This document shows positions 51,092 to 58,375 of a DNA stretch of 60,449 nt, piece by piece. The notes beneath the pieces were generated by a model. That model ran no database searches. It worked only from the letters and a program-made list of their open reading frames with translations, and had not been told where the DNA came from. The first letter of the stretch is position 1, and each line of letters starts with the position of its first letter. A program made the position numbers and the translations under genes. The stretch comes from Sphingobacteriaceae bacterium. Lineage in GTDB: Bacteria; Bacillota; Sulfobacillia; Thermaerobacterales; RSA17. The stretch is taken from the NCBI GenBank assembly GCA_035303785.1, contig DATGRI010000063.1, positions 1 to 60,449 of the forward strand. The letters run 5' to 3'.

Positions 51092-51814
51092 ATGAGCGAC
51101 CAACGGGAATACCTGTTGCGGGCGGAAAAGGTGTCGATTCACTTCGGCACCCATTTCGCCCTGGAGGACATCAGCTTCGGCGTGAAGCCCGGCGAGGTCC
51201 TGGGCATCACCGGGCCCAACGGCTCGGGGAAGACGACCTTGATCAACATCATCAGCGGGGTTCTCCATCCCGAAAGCGGCGAGGTCTATTTCAGGGGCCG
51301 GCGCATCACCAAAATGAAGCCCCACCAGCGGGTGAGGATGGGGATGGCCCGCACCTTCCAGCATGCCCGGAACATCCCGGAGATGAGCGCCTACGAAAAC
51401 GTGCTCCTGGCGGCCCTTAACAGCCGGGCGGTCAAGGGCTCCCACCGGGACCTGGAGGGGAAGATCGCCGGGGTCCTGGAGAAGACCCGCCTGGTGAAGC
51501 AGCGGGACATCCCGGCAGGGCGCCTGTCGTCCGGGTGCCTGCGACGCCTGGAGATCGCCAGGGCTCTGGCCACCGACCCGGAGCTGCTCATCCTGGATGA
51601 GCCCTTCGCCGCCCTGAGCGCCCGGGAGGAGAAGGATCTGCTGGCTCTCCTGGAAGGCTTGAAGCAAGAAGGCCTTACCATGATCATCGTGTCCCACCGA
51701 TTCGACATCTTGGCCGCCCTGGCGGACCGGGTGCTGTTCCTGAAGGACGGCCGGGAGGCCTTCAGCGGGCCGGCCCAGGACACCTTGGCCTTTGTCGAGG
51801 GACAGCGAACCTGA
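51092..51814 (+). CDS. LIV-type ABC transporter ATP-binding protein, LivG-like, altered signature
   Basis: The 240-residue ATPase has Walker A GPNGSGKTT at 41-49, the Q-loop region and TFQHARNIPEMSAYENV typical of LivG, Walker B ELLILDEPFAAL and the H-loop SHRFDI. The ABC signature reads LSSGC (145-149) instead of LSGGQ, which could change ATP turnover. The second Gly and the Gln are both altered. It starts 25 bases after the permease gene. Confidence 0.92.
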   Translation: MSDQREYLLRAEKVSIHFGTHFALEDISFGVKPGEVLGITGPNGSGKTTLINIISGVLHPESGEVYFRGRRITKMKPHQRVRMGMARTFQHARNIPEMSAYENVLLAALNSRAVKGSHRDLEGKIAGVLEKTRLVKQRDIPAGRLSSGCLRRLEIARALATDPELLILDEPFAALSAREEKDLLALLEGLKQEGLTMIIVSHRFDILAALADRVLFLKDGREAFSGPAQDTLAFVEGQRT

Positions 51815-51816
51815 CC

Positions 51817-52548
51817 ATGGCAGAACCGCTGCTGGTTGTGGAAGACTTATCGGTCCATTTCCGGGCCGTCAAAGCCTTGTCCCACGTGAGCATCACCGTG
51901 GAGGCAGGGCAGTGCGCGGTGCTCATCGGGCCCAACGGCTCGGGCAAGAGCACGCTGATTAAGGCCGTAGCCGGCCTGGTGCGGATCAAGGCGGGGACCA
52001 TCACCTTGGCCGGCCGGCGCATGGAGTTCCTGCCGCCCCACCAGCGGGCCCGGCTGGGGGTGGCCTGGGCACCCGACCGGGGCCGGGTGGCCACCGACAT
52101 GACGGTGCGGGACAACCTGCTGGCGGGCGCCTACTTGTGCACCGACCGGGCGGAGGTAAGGCGCCGCCTGGAAAACACCTTCACCATGTTTCCCCGCCTG
52201 CAAGAACTGCAGCACCGGCTGGCCGGCGATCTCAGCGGCGGCCAGCGGCAGCTGCTGGTTATGGCCAGGGCCTTGATGGCCAAGCCCCGCCTGCTCCTGG
52301 TGGACGAGCCCTTCACCAACTTGAGCCCCGAGGCGACCGACGAAATGATTTCCATCATTAATGAAGTAAAAAGTCGGGGCGTGGGCCTGCTGCTGGCGGA
52401 GCACCAACTGGACGCCGTCCTGCAGGTGGCCGACAAGATCTACGCCTTGGGCGCCGGGCAGCTGGTTTGGGAGGGCACCCGCGACCAGTTCATCCAAGAA
52501 AAGCCCATGGGATTGATTTACTTCGACCGGGCCGCCTCGGACCTTTGA
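51817..52548 (+). CDS. LIV-type ABC transporter ATP-binding protein, LivF-like (second system)
   Basis: The 243-residue ATPase has Walker A GPNGSGKST, a normal signature DLSGGQRQLLVMARAL, Walker B LLLVDEPFTNLSP and a LAEHQLDAV H-loop. With the LivG-like partner it would form a heterodimeric ATPase in which one of the two composite sites has the altered signature. It starts 2 bases after that gene. The promoter of the next tRNA overlaps its end. Confidence 0.93.
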   Translation: MAEPLLVVEDLSVHFRAVKALSHVSITVEAGQCAVLIGPNGSGKSTLIKAVAGLVRIKAGTITLAGRRMEFLPPHQRARLGVAWAPDRGRVATDMTVRDNLLAGAYLCTDRAEVRRRLENTFTMFPRLQELQHRLAGDLSGGQRQLLVMARALMAKPRLLLVDEPFTNLSPEATDEMISIINEVKSRGVGLLLAEHQLDAVLQVADKIYALGAGQLVWEGTRDQFIQEKPMGLIYFDRAASDL

Positions 52549-52574
52549 GGGGCGGGGCCCGGGTCTGCTATAAT
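52545..52574 (+). promoter_or_regulatory. Promoter for tRNA-Arg(CCT)
   Basis: TTGAGG (52545-52550), an 18-base spacer and perfect TATAAT (52569-52574) with TGC directly before it. The -35 overlaps the stop codon of the LivF-like gene. Confidence 0.7.
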
Positions 52575-52601
52575 TTTCGGTGCCGGCGAAACACCGGCCA
52601 A

Positions 52602-52675
52602 GCGCCCGTAGCTCAGGTGGATAGAGCGAGGGTTTCCTAAACCCTGCGTCGGGGGTTCGAGTCCTCCCGGGCGCA
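52602..52675 (+). tRNA. tRNA-Arg (CCT)
   Basis: The acceptor GCGCCCG pairs with CGGGCGC, and stem AGGGT/ACCCT holds loop TTCCTAA (anticodon CCT, reads AGG). The length is 74 bases and CCA is not encoded. The tadA start codon lies 5 bases downstream. Confidence 0.95.
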
Positions 52676-52679
52676 CACG

Positions 52680-53144
52680 ATGGATTTGCAAGCCGGCAAA
52701 GACGAGGAGTTCATGGGGCTTGCCCTGGCCTTGGCCGAAGAAGCGGCCGCCCACGGCGACGTGCCCGTGGGGGCGGTGGTGGTGACTGAAGGCCGGGTGA
52801 TCGGGCGGGGAGCCAACCGCCGGGAGCGGGACGGCGACCCGACGGCCCACGCGGAGATTCTGGCCCTCCGGGATGCCGGCCGGAATTTGGGCCGCTGGCA
52901 CCTGGGCGGGACCACCTTGTACGTCACCTTGGAGCCGTGCCCCATGTGCGCCGGCGCCATGGTTCTGGCCAGGGTGGAGCGTTTGGTTTTCGGCGCCTAC
53001 GATCCTAAGAGCGGCGCCGCCGGGAGCGTCATGAACATCCTCCAGGACCCCCGCCTCAACCACCGGGTGGAAGTTCAAGGGGGTGTCCTGGCTGAAGCTT
53101 GCGGCCAGCTTTTGCGGCGCTTTTTTCATGAGCGCCGTTTATAA
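52680..53144 (+). CDS. tadA: tRNA-specific adenosine deaminase
   Basis: TadA deaminates A34 to inosine in tRNA-Arg(ACG). The 154-residue product has the zinc and catalytic motifs H57-A-E59 (PTAHAEILAL) and PCPMC with C87 and C90, plus VPVGAVVV and the FGAYDPKSGAAGS end region typical of TadA. The initial ATG is only 4 bases past the tRNA-Arg(CCT) 3' end, so the message and tRNA share a transcript, and tRNA 3' processing would free the mRNA 5' end. The target tRNA-Arg(ACG) is encoded at 37185. Confidence 0.94.
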   Translation: MDLQAGKDEEFMGLALALAEEAAAHGDVPVGAVVVTEGRVIGRGANRRERDGDPTAHAEILALRDAGRNLGRWHLGGTTLYVTLEPCPMCAGAMVLARVERLVFGAYDPKSGAAGSVMNILQDPRLNHRVEVQGGVLAEACGQLLRRFFHERRL

Positions 53145-53151
53145 CGTAACT

Positions 53152-53240
53152 GGAGGGGTGCCGGAGTCCGGCTGAACGGGGCGGTCTCGAAAACCGTTGT
53201 AGGCGTGAGCCTACCGTGGGTTCGAATCCCACCCCCTCCG
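53152..53240 (+). tRNA. tRNA-Ser (CGA)
   Basis: This 89-base class II tRNA has acceptor GGAGGGG/CCCCTCC, anticodon stem GCGGT/ACCGT (one G-T pair) with loop CTCGAAA (anticodon CGA), and a long variable arm. CCA is not encoded. It lies 7 bases after tadA. Confidence 0.93.
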
Positions 53241-53271
53241 CAAGAGGCAAAGGTTTCACCGACATGCCGAT

Positions 53272-53305
53272 GGAAAAGGCAGCGCTCCCGGGCGCTGCCT
53301 TTTCC
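53272..53305 (+). terminator. Hairpin terminator after tRNA-Ser(CGA)
   Basis: A 14-bp perfect stem (53272-53285 with 53292-53305) whose 3' arm ends in CCTTTTCC. It lies between the tRNA and the converging lipoprotein gene and could act in both directions. Confidence 0.75.
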
Positions 53306-53340
53306 ATGGCCGCTGTTGTTTGCGAAGGGTCTTTACCGGT

Positions 53341-54147
53341 TCATTCCCAATTGGCGAAGCGTACGGGAATGGTCAGTACGTTCACCGGGCTGCCGTCCTT
53401 GGCGCTGGACTCATAGATCATGAGGATGCCGCTGGGGCTGGTGGGCACCGTCTCCAAGGGCACCTCCACCTCGAAGGCGCCCCATTCGGGAGCGCCGGCA
53501 TCGGCCATGACCGGCATTTCCGCCAAGACCAGGTGGCCGTCTTCCAGGTAGACCATGAACATGGCTTCAAAAACCCGGGCGGTGCCCTTCACCCGCAAGG
53601 TGTCGTCGATGACGGCGAACATCTCCGGCTCCTCGATGCGGAAGGCGCTGTTCTGGAGGAACAAGGCCCCGGCGAAGAGGGGTTCCAATTCGTAGTACAG
53701 GGCCGGCGTCACAGCCACCACGGCGTAGGGATAGGTGACCACCTGGCCGGTGGAATCCTCTTCTTCATCGGGTTCCGTCAATTCCACGTAAATCTGCAGG
53801 CGGCCGGGCTCCACTTCCGCCAGGGCCTCCACGGCCACTGCGTAGCCGGCGGTGCGCTTCTCGCCCCAGGAGACCAAGATGACGGTCTCGTCATCGAAAA
53901 TCTCTTGGAAGATGCCTACTTCTTCTTTACGATCATCGATCCAGGCGGCGATTTCCTCGGTCAGATCCTCCTGGTTGAGGATGCGCCATTCCAAGCCGCC
54001 CTGTTCATCTTGGGGCAAGTCAGTGCCCTGCTGATCGTCGGTCTCGTCGCCGGGCGAGCCGGACCCGCAGGCGGCAGCCACGGCCAGGGTCAGGACCAGC
54101 AGCAGGATCAGGGCTGTCTTGCCGAGATACCATCGTTGACGGAGCAT
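53341..54147 (-). CDS. Lipoprotein with PrcB-like and Gmad2-like domains
   Basis: The 268-residue product has a lipoprotein signal with AAAC and acylated Cys27, then an acidic linker (about 30-50). A PrcB C-terminal-like region (TVILVSWGEKRTAGYAVAVEAL, then LQIYVELTEPDEEEDSTGQV, about 87-140) leads to a Gmad2-like, Ig-type domain (DTLRVKGTARVFEAMFMVYL, then FEVEVPLETVPTSPSGILMIYE, about 175-250). Gmad2 accompanies GerM-type domains in spore germination proteins. It lies alone between tRNA-Ser genes. Function is inferred only. Confidence 0.72.
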   Translation of the reverse strand: MLRQRWYLGKTALILLLVLTLAVAAACGSGSPGDETDDQQGTDLPQDEQGGLEWRILNQEDLTEEIAAWIDDRKEEVGIFQEIFDDETVILVSWGEKRTAGYAVAVEALAEVEPGRLQIYVELTEPDEEEDSTGQVVTYPYAVVAVTPALYYELEPLFAGALFLQNSAFRIEEPEMFAVIDDTLRVKGTARVFEAMFMVYLEDGHLVLAEMPVMADAGAPEWGAFEVEVPLETVPTSPSGILMIYESSAKDGSPVNVLTIPVRFANWE

Positions 54148-54246
54148 AGACGTATCCCTCCTCCGCCCCCTGTGGGGCGGTGATCATTGATGAGCGGTGC
54201 GCAACTTAAGACGCCCCAGGGGCTTGATTTGTTCCCGCCCCCTTTC

Positions 54247-54276
54247 TTGCTCCCGGTCCCGGGGCTCTGCTATCAT
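54247..54276 (+). promoter_or_regulatory. Promoter for tRNA-Ser(GGA)
   Basis: TTGCTC (54247-54252), an 18-base spacer and TATCAT (54271-54276), with TGC immediately before the -10. Confidence 0.6.
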
Positions 54277-54295
54277 GGAGTTTGCCGGTAAACAG

Positions 54296-54384
54296 GGAAG
54301 GGTGCGAGAGTCTGGCTGAATCGGCGCGCCTGGAGAGCGCGTGTGGGCTTCCGCCCACCGTGGGTTCAAATCCCACCCCTTCCG
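54296..54384 (+). tRNA. tRNA-Ser (GGA)
   Basis: This 89-base class II tRNA has acceptor GGAAGGG/CCCTTCC, anticodon stem CGCGC/GCGCG with loop CTGGAGA (anticodon GGA), and a long variable arm. CCA is not encoded. It is the fourth serine isoacceptor in the window. Confidence 0.95.
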
Positions 54385-54394
54385 CAGATGTTCT

Positions 54395-54423
54395 TTTCGG
54401 TACCTGCCGCTTAGTTATATCAT
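54395..54423 (+). promoter_or_regulatory. Possible promoter for SRP RNA
   Basis: TTTCGG (54395-54400), a 17-base spacer and TATCAT (54418-54423), about 30 bases before the SRP RNA 5' end. The -35 hexamer equals that of the rpsF promoter. Confidence 0.45.
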
Positions 54424-54453
54424 GGTCCATCGGACCGAGGGGCTGTACCAAGT

Positions 54454-54726
54454 TTGGCCGTGCTAGATGGGGAGGTAGCGGTGCCCTGTACCCGCAATCC
54501 GCTATAGCGGGATCGAACCCCCACCTGAGGCGGCTTTCTTGTGGGGTCTGCCCCGTGTGAGCAGCGTTGAAGGCCGGGTCCCGCGCAACGGGAACCTGCG
54601 AACCCCGTCAGGCCCGGAAGGGAGCAGCGGTAAGCGGGACCTCTCGTGTGCCGCGGGGGTGCCGGGCCGGAGCCAGCTGCACGGGTTACGCCCGGAAGGA
54701 GTCGTCGACGGTGGGTGCACGGCCAA
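54454..54726 (+). ncRNA. ffs: Signal recognition particle RNA, large Bacillus type
   Basis: The ends pair (TTGGCCGTGC with GCACGGCCAA). The 5' part has the Alu-domain sequence with GGGGAGGTAGCGGTGCCCTG, and the helix 8 region has GTCAGGCCCGGAAGGGAGCA with its conserved loop. At about 273 bases it is the large type of Bacillota with an Alu domain, rather than the 4.5S type. It guides Ffh and FtsY to membrane-protein ribosomes. TTTT follows directly. Confidence 0.93.
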
Positions 54727-54798
54727 TTTTCCCATCCCATTACCCGCAGAATCCGCATCCGGCAGCCACCGAACACGACGCCCCATGGAGGGGTTAGG

Positions 54799-56589
54799 GT
54801 GTCATATGTCGCCTTGTACCGGAAATATCGGCCCCAGACCTTTGCCGATGTGGTGGCGCAAGACCATGTGGTGCGCACCCTTACCAACGCCCTGACCCAG
54901 AACCGCCTGAGCCACGCCTACCTATTGGCGGGGCCCCGGGGCACCGGCAAGACTTCGGTGGCCCGCATCCTGGCCAAAGCCATCAACTGCAGGAACCGGG
55001 CCGAGACCGGCGGCGCCGAGCCGTGCAATGAGTGCGAAAGCTGCACGGCCATCGCCGAGGGCCACGACCTGGACGTTCTGGAAATCGACGCGGCCTCCAA
55101 CCGGGGCATCGACGAAATCCGGGACCTGCGGGAGAAGGTCCGCTACGCCCCGGCCCGCTCGCCCTTCAAGGTGTACATCGTTGATGAAGTGCACATGCTG
55201 ACCAACGAGGCCTTCAACGCCTTCCTGAAGACCTTGGAGGATCCGCCCGCCCATTGCGTGTTTGTCTTTGCCACCACCGATCCCCAGAAGCTGCCGGCCA
55301 CCATCTTGTCCCGCTGCCAGCGGTTCGACTTTCACCAGGTGCCGCCCGAGGAAATCATCGGGCGCCTAAGGCAGATCTGCCAGTGGGAGGATTGCCGGGT
55401 GGAGGAGCAGGCCTTGGTGCTGATGGCCCGCCATGCCCGGGGCGGCATGCGGGACGCCCTGGCTCTGCTGGACCAGGCCCGGTCCATGGCCGGGGGCGGG
55501 CCCATCACGGCGGCCATGTTGATGAACATCCTGGGGGTCGCTTCCGAAGATACTTTGCTGGAACTGACCGAGGCCGCCGTGGCGGGCGATGTGGCCCAAG
55601 GTCTGAACATCATCCACCGCCTGGTCCAGGGGGGCCGGGATCCCCGGCAGCTGCTGCGGGACTGGGTGGACCACCTGCGGAACCTTCTGATCATAGGCAC
55701 CGTGGGCCCGTCCGCCGGCGGGGAACTGGTGGTGGTGAGCCCCGACCTGGCAGAGCCCATGGCCCGCCAGGCCGCCCGGCTGCCTGCTCCCTTGCTGCTG
55801 CGGGCCATCACCTACCTGTCGGAGCGGGATCAAGTGATGCGCTGGGCTCCCGACGGCCGCATCGTGCTGGAGTCGGCGTGGCTCCACTTTTTGAACATGC
55901 TCCATGCCGGCGGTTCCGGCGGCAGGGCGGCCGCCGGCGCCACTGCCGTCAAAGCCCGGAGCGACGCCGTTGTCAAGGAGGGGCCCGCAGCCCCAAGAGC
56001 CCCGGAGCGTCCTGAAGAGCCTGTCCAGCCTGGGGCGCAGCAAGAGGAGCCCCTCCGGGACGTAGCCCAAGTGCAGGCGCGATGGAATGAAATTTGCCGC
56101 TTGGTCCGGTCTAAAGACAAGCTGGCCGGCGTCTACCTGGAGCAAGGGACCCCGGTGGAACTCCACGGGGCCCGCCTGGTGGTGGCCTACCCCGCCGACA
56201 ACTATGCGGGACAGCGCATGGCCGACGCCCGGCAATACCGGGAACTGGCGGCCCAAGTTTTGCAGCAGGTTTTCGACGTAAACTTGACGGTGGATGTTGC
56301 CATCGCTCCCGGCAAGGCCGGCTCCCCCGGCCCGCCGGAGAAAAAGGCGGCGGCCGCCGTCGCGCCCCGGCCGGAGCAGGGCAAAGGGGATGGGGCGGCT
56401 AAGAGGAAGGCAGCCGCTGCGGCGGAGCCGGCCACGGCCGATGGTGGCCCCGCACCGGGCGTTCCCGCGGAGGGCGACGCCGGCGGTGAAAGCCCCATCC
56501 AAGAGGCGCTGCGTATATTTGAGGCGAGACTGCTGGACCCGGAGCCGTCCCTGGACCCCGGGGACGGCCTGACCAATCAGGAGGGTTGA
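54799..56589 (+). CDS. dnaX: DNA polymerase III subunit gamma/tau
   Basis: DnaX is the clamp-loader motor. The product (596 residues) starts at GTG 54799, with GGAGGGG 5 bases before it; a longer frame runs into the SRP RNA and is not used. It has YVALYRKYRPQTFADVVAQ, Walker A GPRGTGKTS at 45-53, a zinc module C64/C76/C79/C82, the DEVHMLTNEAFNAFLKTLED Walker B region and the SRC arginine finger (LSRCQRF). A long Ala/Pro/Lys linker (about 385-430 and 510-560) surrounds a conserved tau-like segment. It begins the dnaX-ebfC-recR unit. Confidence 0.96.
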   Translation: MSYVALYRKYRPQTFADVVAQDHVVRTLTNALTQNRLSHAYLLAGPRGTGKTSVARILAKAINCRNRAETGGAEPCNECESCTAIAEGHDLDVLEIDAASNRGIDEIRDLREKVRYAPARSPFKVYIVDEVHMLTNEAFNAFLKTLEDPPAHCVFVFATTDPQKLPATILSRCQRFDFHQVPPEEIIGRLRQICQWEDCRVEEQALVLMARHARGGMRDALALLDQARSMAGGGPITAAMLMNILGVASEDTLLELTEAAVAGDVAQGLNIIHRLVQGGRDPRQLLRDWVDHLRNLLIIGTVGPSAGGELVVVSPDLAEPMARQAARLPAPLLLRAITYLSERDQVMRWAPDGRIVLESAWLHFLNMLHAGGSGGRAAAGATAVKARSDAVVKEGPAAPRAPERPEEPVQPGAQQEEPLRDVAQVQARWNEICRLVRSKDKLAGVYLEQGTPVELHGARLVVAYPADNYAGQRMADARQYRELAAQVLQQVFDVNLTVDVAIAPGKAGSPGPPEKKAAAAVAPRPEQGKGDGAAKRKAAAAAEPATADGGPAPGVPAEGDAGGESPIQEALRIFEARLLDPEPSLDPGDGLTNQEG

Positions 56590-56592
56590 CCG

Positions 56593-56916
56593 GTGAACTT
56601 CGGCAACATGATGCGGCAGTTCCAGAAGCTCCAGGAAGACATGGAACGGGTTCAAGAAGAATTGGCGGAAATGACGGTGACGGGCACCGCCGGCGGCGGC
56701 GTGGTGAAGGTGGTGTGCACCGGCCGCCTGGAGATCCGCCAGGTGGAATTGGATCCGGCGGCGGTGGACCCCGACGACTTGGAAATGGTGCAGGACATGA
56801 TCGCCGCAGCGGTAAACGACGCCCTGCGCAAGGCCCAGGAACTGGCCCAGGCCGAATTGGCCAAGGTGGCGGGAGGCCTTAAGCTGCCCAACATGCCGGG
56901 CCTGCCCTTTCCTTGA
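56593..56916 (+). CDS. ebfC: Nucleoid-associated protein EbfC/YbaB
   Basis: The 107-residue product has FGNMMRQFQKLQEDMERVQEEL, a long first helix, then EMTVTGTAGGGVVKVVCTGR and a second helical part ending KLPNMPGLPFP. This is the complete YbaB/EbfC pattern; the dimer binds DNA. Translation starts at GTG 56593, 3 bases after dnaX. Order dnaX-ebfC-recR is the usual one. Confidence 0.95.
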   Translation: MNFGNMMRQFQKLQEDMERVQEELAEMTVTGTAGGGVVKVVCTGRLEIRQVELDPAAVDPDDLEMVQDMIAAAVNDALRKAQELAQAELAKVAGGLKLPNMPGLPFP

Positions 56917-56947
56917 CCGTTGACCGCGCTCTGAAGGTTGATGCTGC

Positions 56948-57550
56948 ATGACTTATCCTGAGCGGATTGCCCGGCTCATCACGGAGCTGGGGCGGCTGCC
57001 GGGCATCGGCCCCAAATCGGCCCAGCGCCTGGCCTTCCACCTGCTGGCCCAGCCCAAGGACCAGGTGCGGGCCCTGGCGGAGGCCCTTTGGCAGGCGCGC
57101 ACATCCTTGCGCTACTGCTCGCTTTGCCACGACTTTACCGACCAGGAGCACGACCCGTGCCGCATCTGCGCCGATCCGGAGCGGGACTCGGGGCAGATCC
57201 TGGTGGTGGAGCATCCCCGGGACGTCCGGGCCATCGAGCGCATGGGGGATTACCGGGGGCGCTATCATGTGCTCCACGGCGCCATCTCCCCAATGGCGGG
57301 CATCGGCCCCGACCAGCTGACCATCAAGAGCCTGCTGGAGCGCCTGGGCGCCAACAGCGTGAAAGAAGTGGTCCTGGCCACCAATCCCACGGTGGAAGGC
57401 GAGGCTACAGCCCTCTACTTGGCCCGCCTGCTGAAGCCCATGGGCATCAGGGTGACCCGCATCGCCCGGGGCCTGCCCGAAGGCGGCGACTTGGAGTACG
57501 CCGACGAGATCACCCTGGCCCGGGCTTTGGAAGGCCGCCGCGACATGTAG
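56948..57550 (+). CDS. recR: Recombination protein RecR
   Basis: RecR works with RecO and RecF at gaps and stalled forks. The 200-residue product has the helix-hairpin-helix LPGIGPKSAQRLAFHLL at about 17-33, a zinc finger with C57, C60, C71 and C74, and a TOPRIM domain starting ILVVEHPRDVRAIERMG with NPTVEGEATALYLARLL. Length and order are normal. Confidence 0.96.
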   Translation: MTYPERIARLITELGRLPGIGPKSAQRLAFHLLAQPKDQVRALAEALWQARTSLRYCSLCHDFTDQEHDPCRICADPERDSGQILVVEHPRDVRAIERMGDYRGRYHVLHGAISPMAGIGPDQLTIKSLLERLGANSVKEVVLATNPTVEGEATALYLARLLKPMGIRVTRIARGLPEGGDLEYADEITLARALEGRRDM

Positions 57551-57675
57551 TGTTCTCCCCCCTGCATAAAATCCAACGGAAAAGCCGGCCGGTACAGGCC
57601 ATTCATCGGCTGCCTGTCCCCCGCATAGGTTGAGGGCACCGGGGAAACCCTTTGGTGAACAAGGGGGCGAGCACG

Positions 57676-58011
57676 GTGCTGAAAACCGGCCGGGACAGGC
57701 TCAAGGACCGTCTAGGACGTTTATGGGACAAGGTAGCCCACCGCCGCGACGCCGACGAAGATGGGGCCGGCGACCGGGTTCCGGGCCTGCTGGCCTGCAT
57801 TGAAGAGGCCCATCGGGAGTGGGTGGCCGCCAGGGCCTATTTCGAAAGCGTGGAGCATCCCGACCTGGTGGATCATGCGGTGCACATGCTGTTGGCGGCG
57901 GAGCGGCGCTATGAATTCCTCATCAGGGAAGCCAAGGCCGAGGGCCTTTACGTCCCCGACGTCATGGCAGTGGTGAACCGCCTGCCTCTCGATGCCGGGG
58001 AAGGGGGGTGA
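57676..58011 (+). CDS. yaaL: DUF2508 (YaaL-type) protein
   Basis: The product (111 residues from GTG 57676, chosen for GGGGG 8 bases upstream; TTG 57652 also possible) has IEEAHREWVAARAYFESVEHPDLVDHAVHMLLAAERRYEFLI, the DUF2508/YaaL signature. Its role is unknown. In Bacillus the order is yaaK(ebfC)-recR-yaaL-bofA, the same as here. Confidence 0.85.
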   Translation: MLKTGRDRLKDRLGRLWDKVAHRRDADEDGAGDRVPGLLACIEEAHREWVAARAYFESVEHPDLVDHAVHMLLAAERRYEFLIREAKAEGLYVPDVMAVVNRLPLDAGEGG

Positions 58012-58020
58012 ACCGGGATC

Positions 58021-58296
58021 GTGGAGGGTTTCGATGCAGGCATGCTCCTGCCTTATGCGGTAGGTCTGCTGGTGCTTTATATATTGGTACGAACGGTCGT
58101 CGTGCCCGTGCGGGCGCTGGGCAGCGCAGCCTACCACCTGCTGGTGGGCGGCGCCATGCTGTGGATAGTCAACCTGGTGGGCTCCCTGGCGGGGTTCCAC
58201 CTGGCTTTGAACCCCGTTTCCGCCCTGCTGGCCGGCTACCTGGGCATCCCGGGCCTGGTGCTGCTGGCGGCCATGACATCCTTCCTTGCAGTCTAA
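58021..58296 (+). CDS. bofA: BofA family pro-sigma-K processing inhibitor
   Basis: BofA is a small membrane protein that holds back the SpoIVFB protease until engulfment is complete. The 91-residue product has hydrophobic segments at about 10-25, 38-55 and 65-88, including AYHLLVGGAMLWIVNLVG with the family Asn region (LNPVSALLAGYLGIPG). It starts at GTG 58021. Its presence supports a sporulating host. Confidence 0.88.
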   Translation: MEGFDAGMLLPYAVGLLVLYILVRTVVVPVRALGSAAYHLLVGGAMLWIVNLVGSLAGFHLALNPVSALLAGYLGIPGLVLLAAMTSFLAV

Positions 58297-58375
58297 ACTG
58301 CGGCTTTGTTACACTGCTCGTGAGTCTCCCGGGACAGGCGCTGCCGGTCCCGAACTTTTTTGGTGGAGGTTTCGT

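Noticed and set aside
56336-56350. Run of five A in dnaX (GAG AAA AAG) considered as a programmed frameshift site
   Set aside because: It is not a full A AAA AAG heptamer and no clear stop or stimulatory stem was found just after it.
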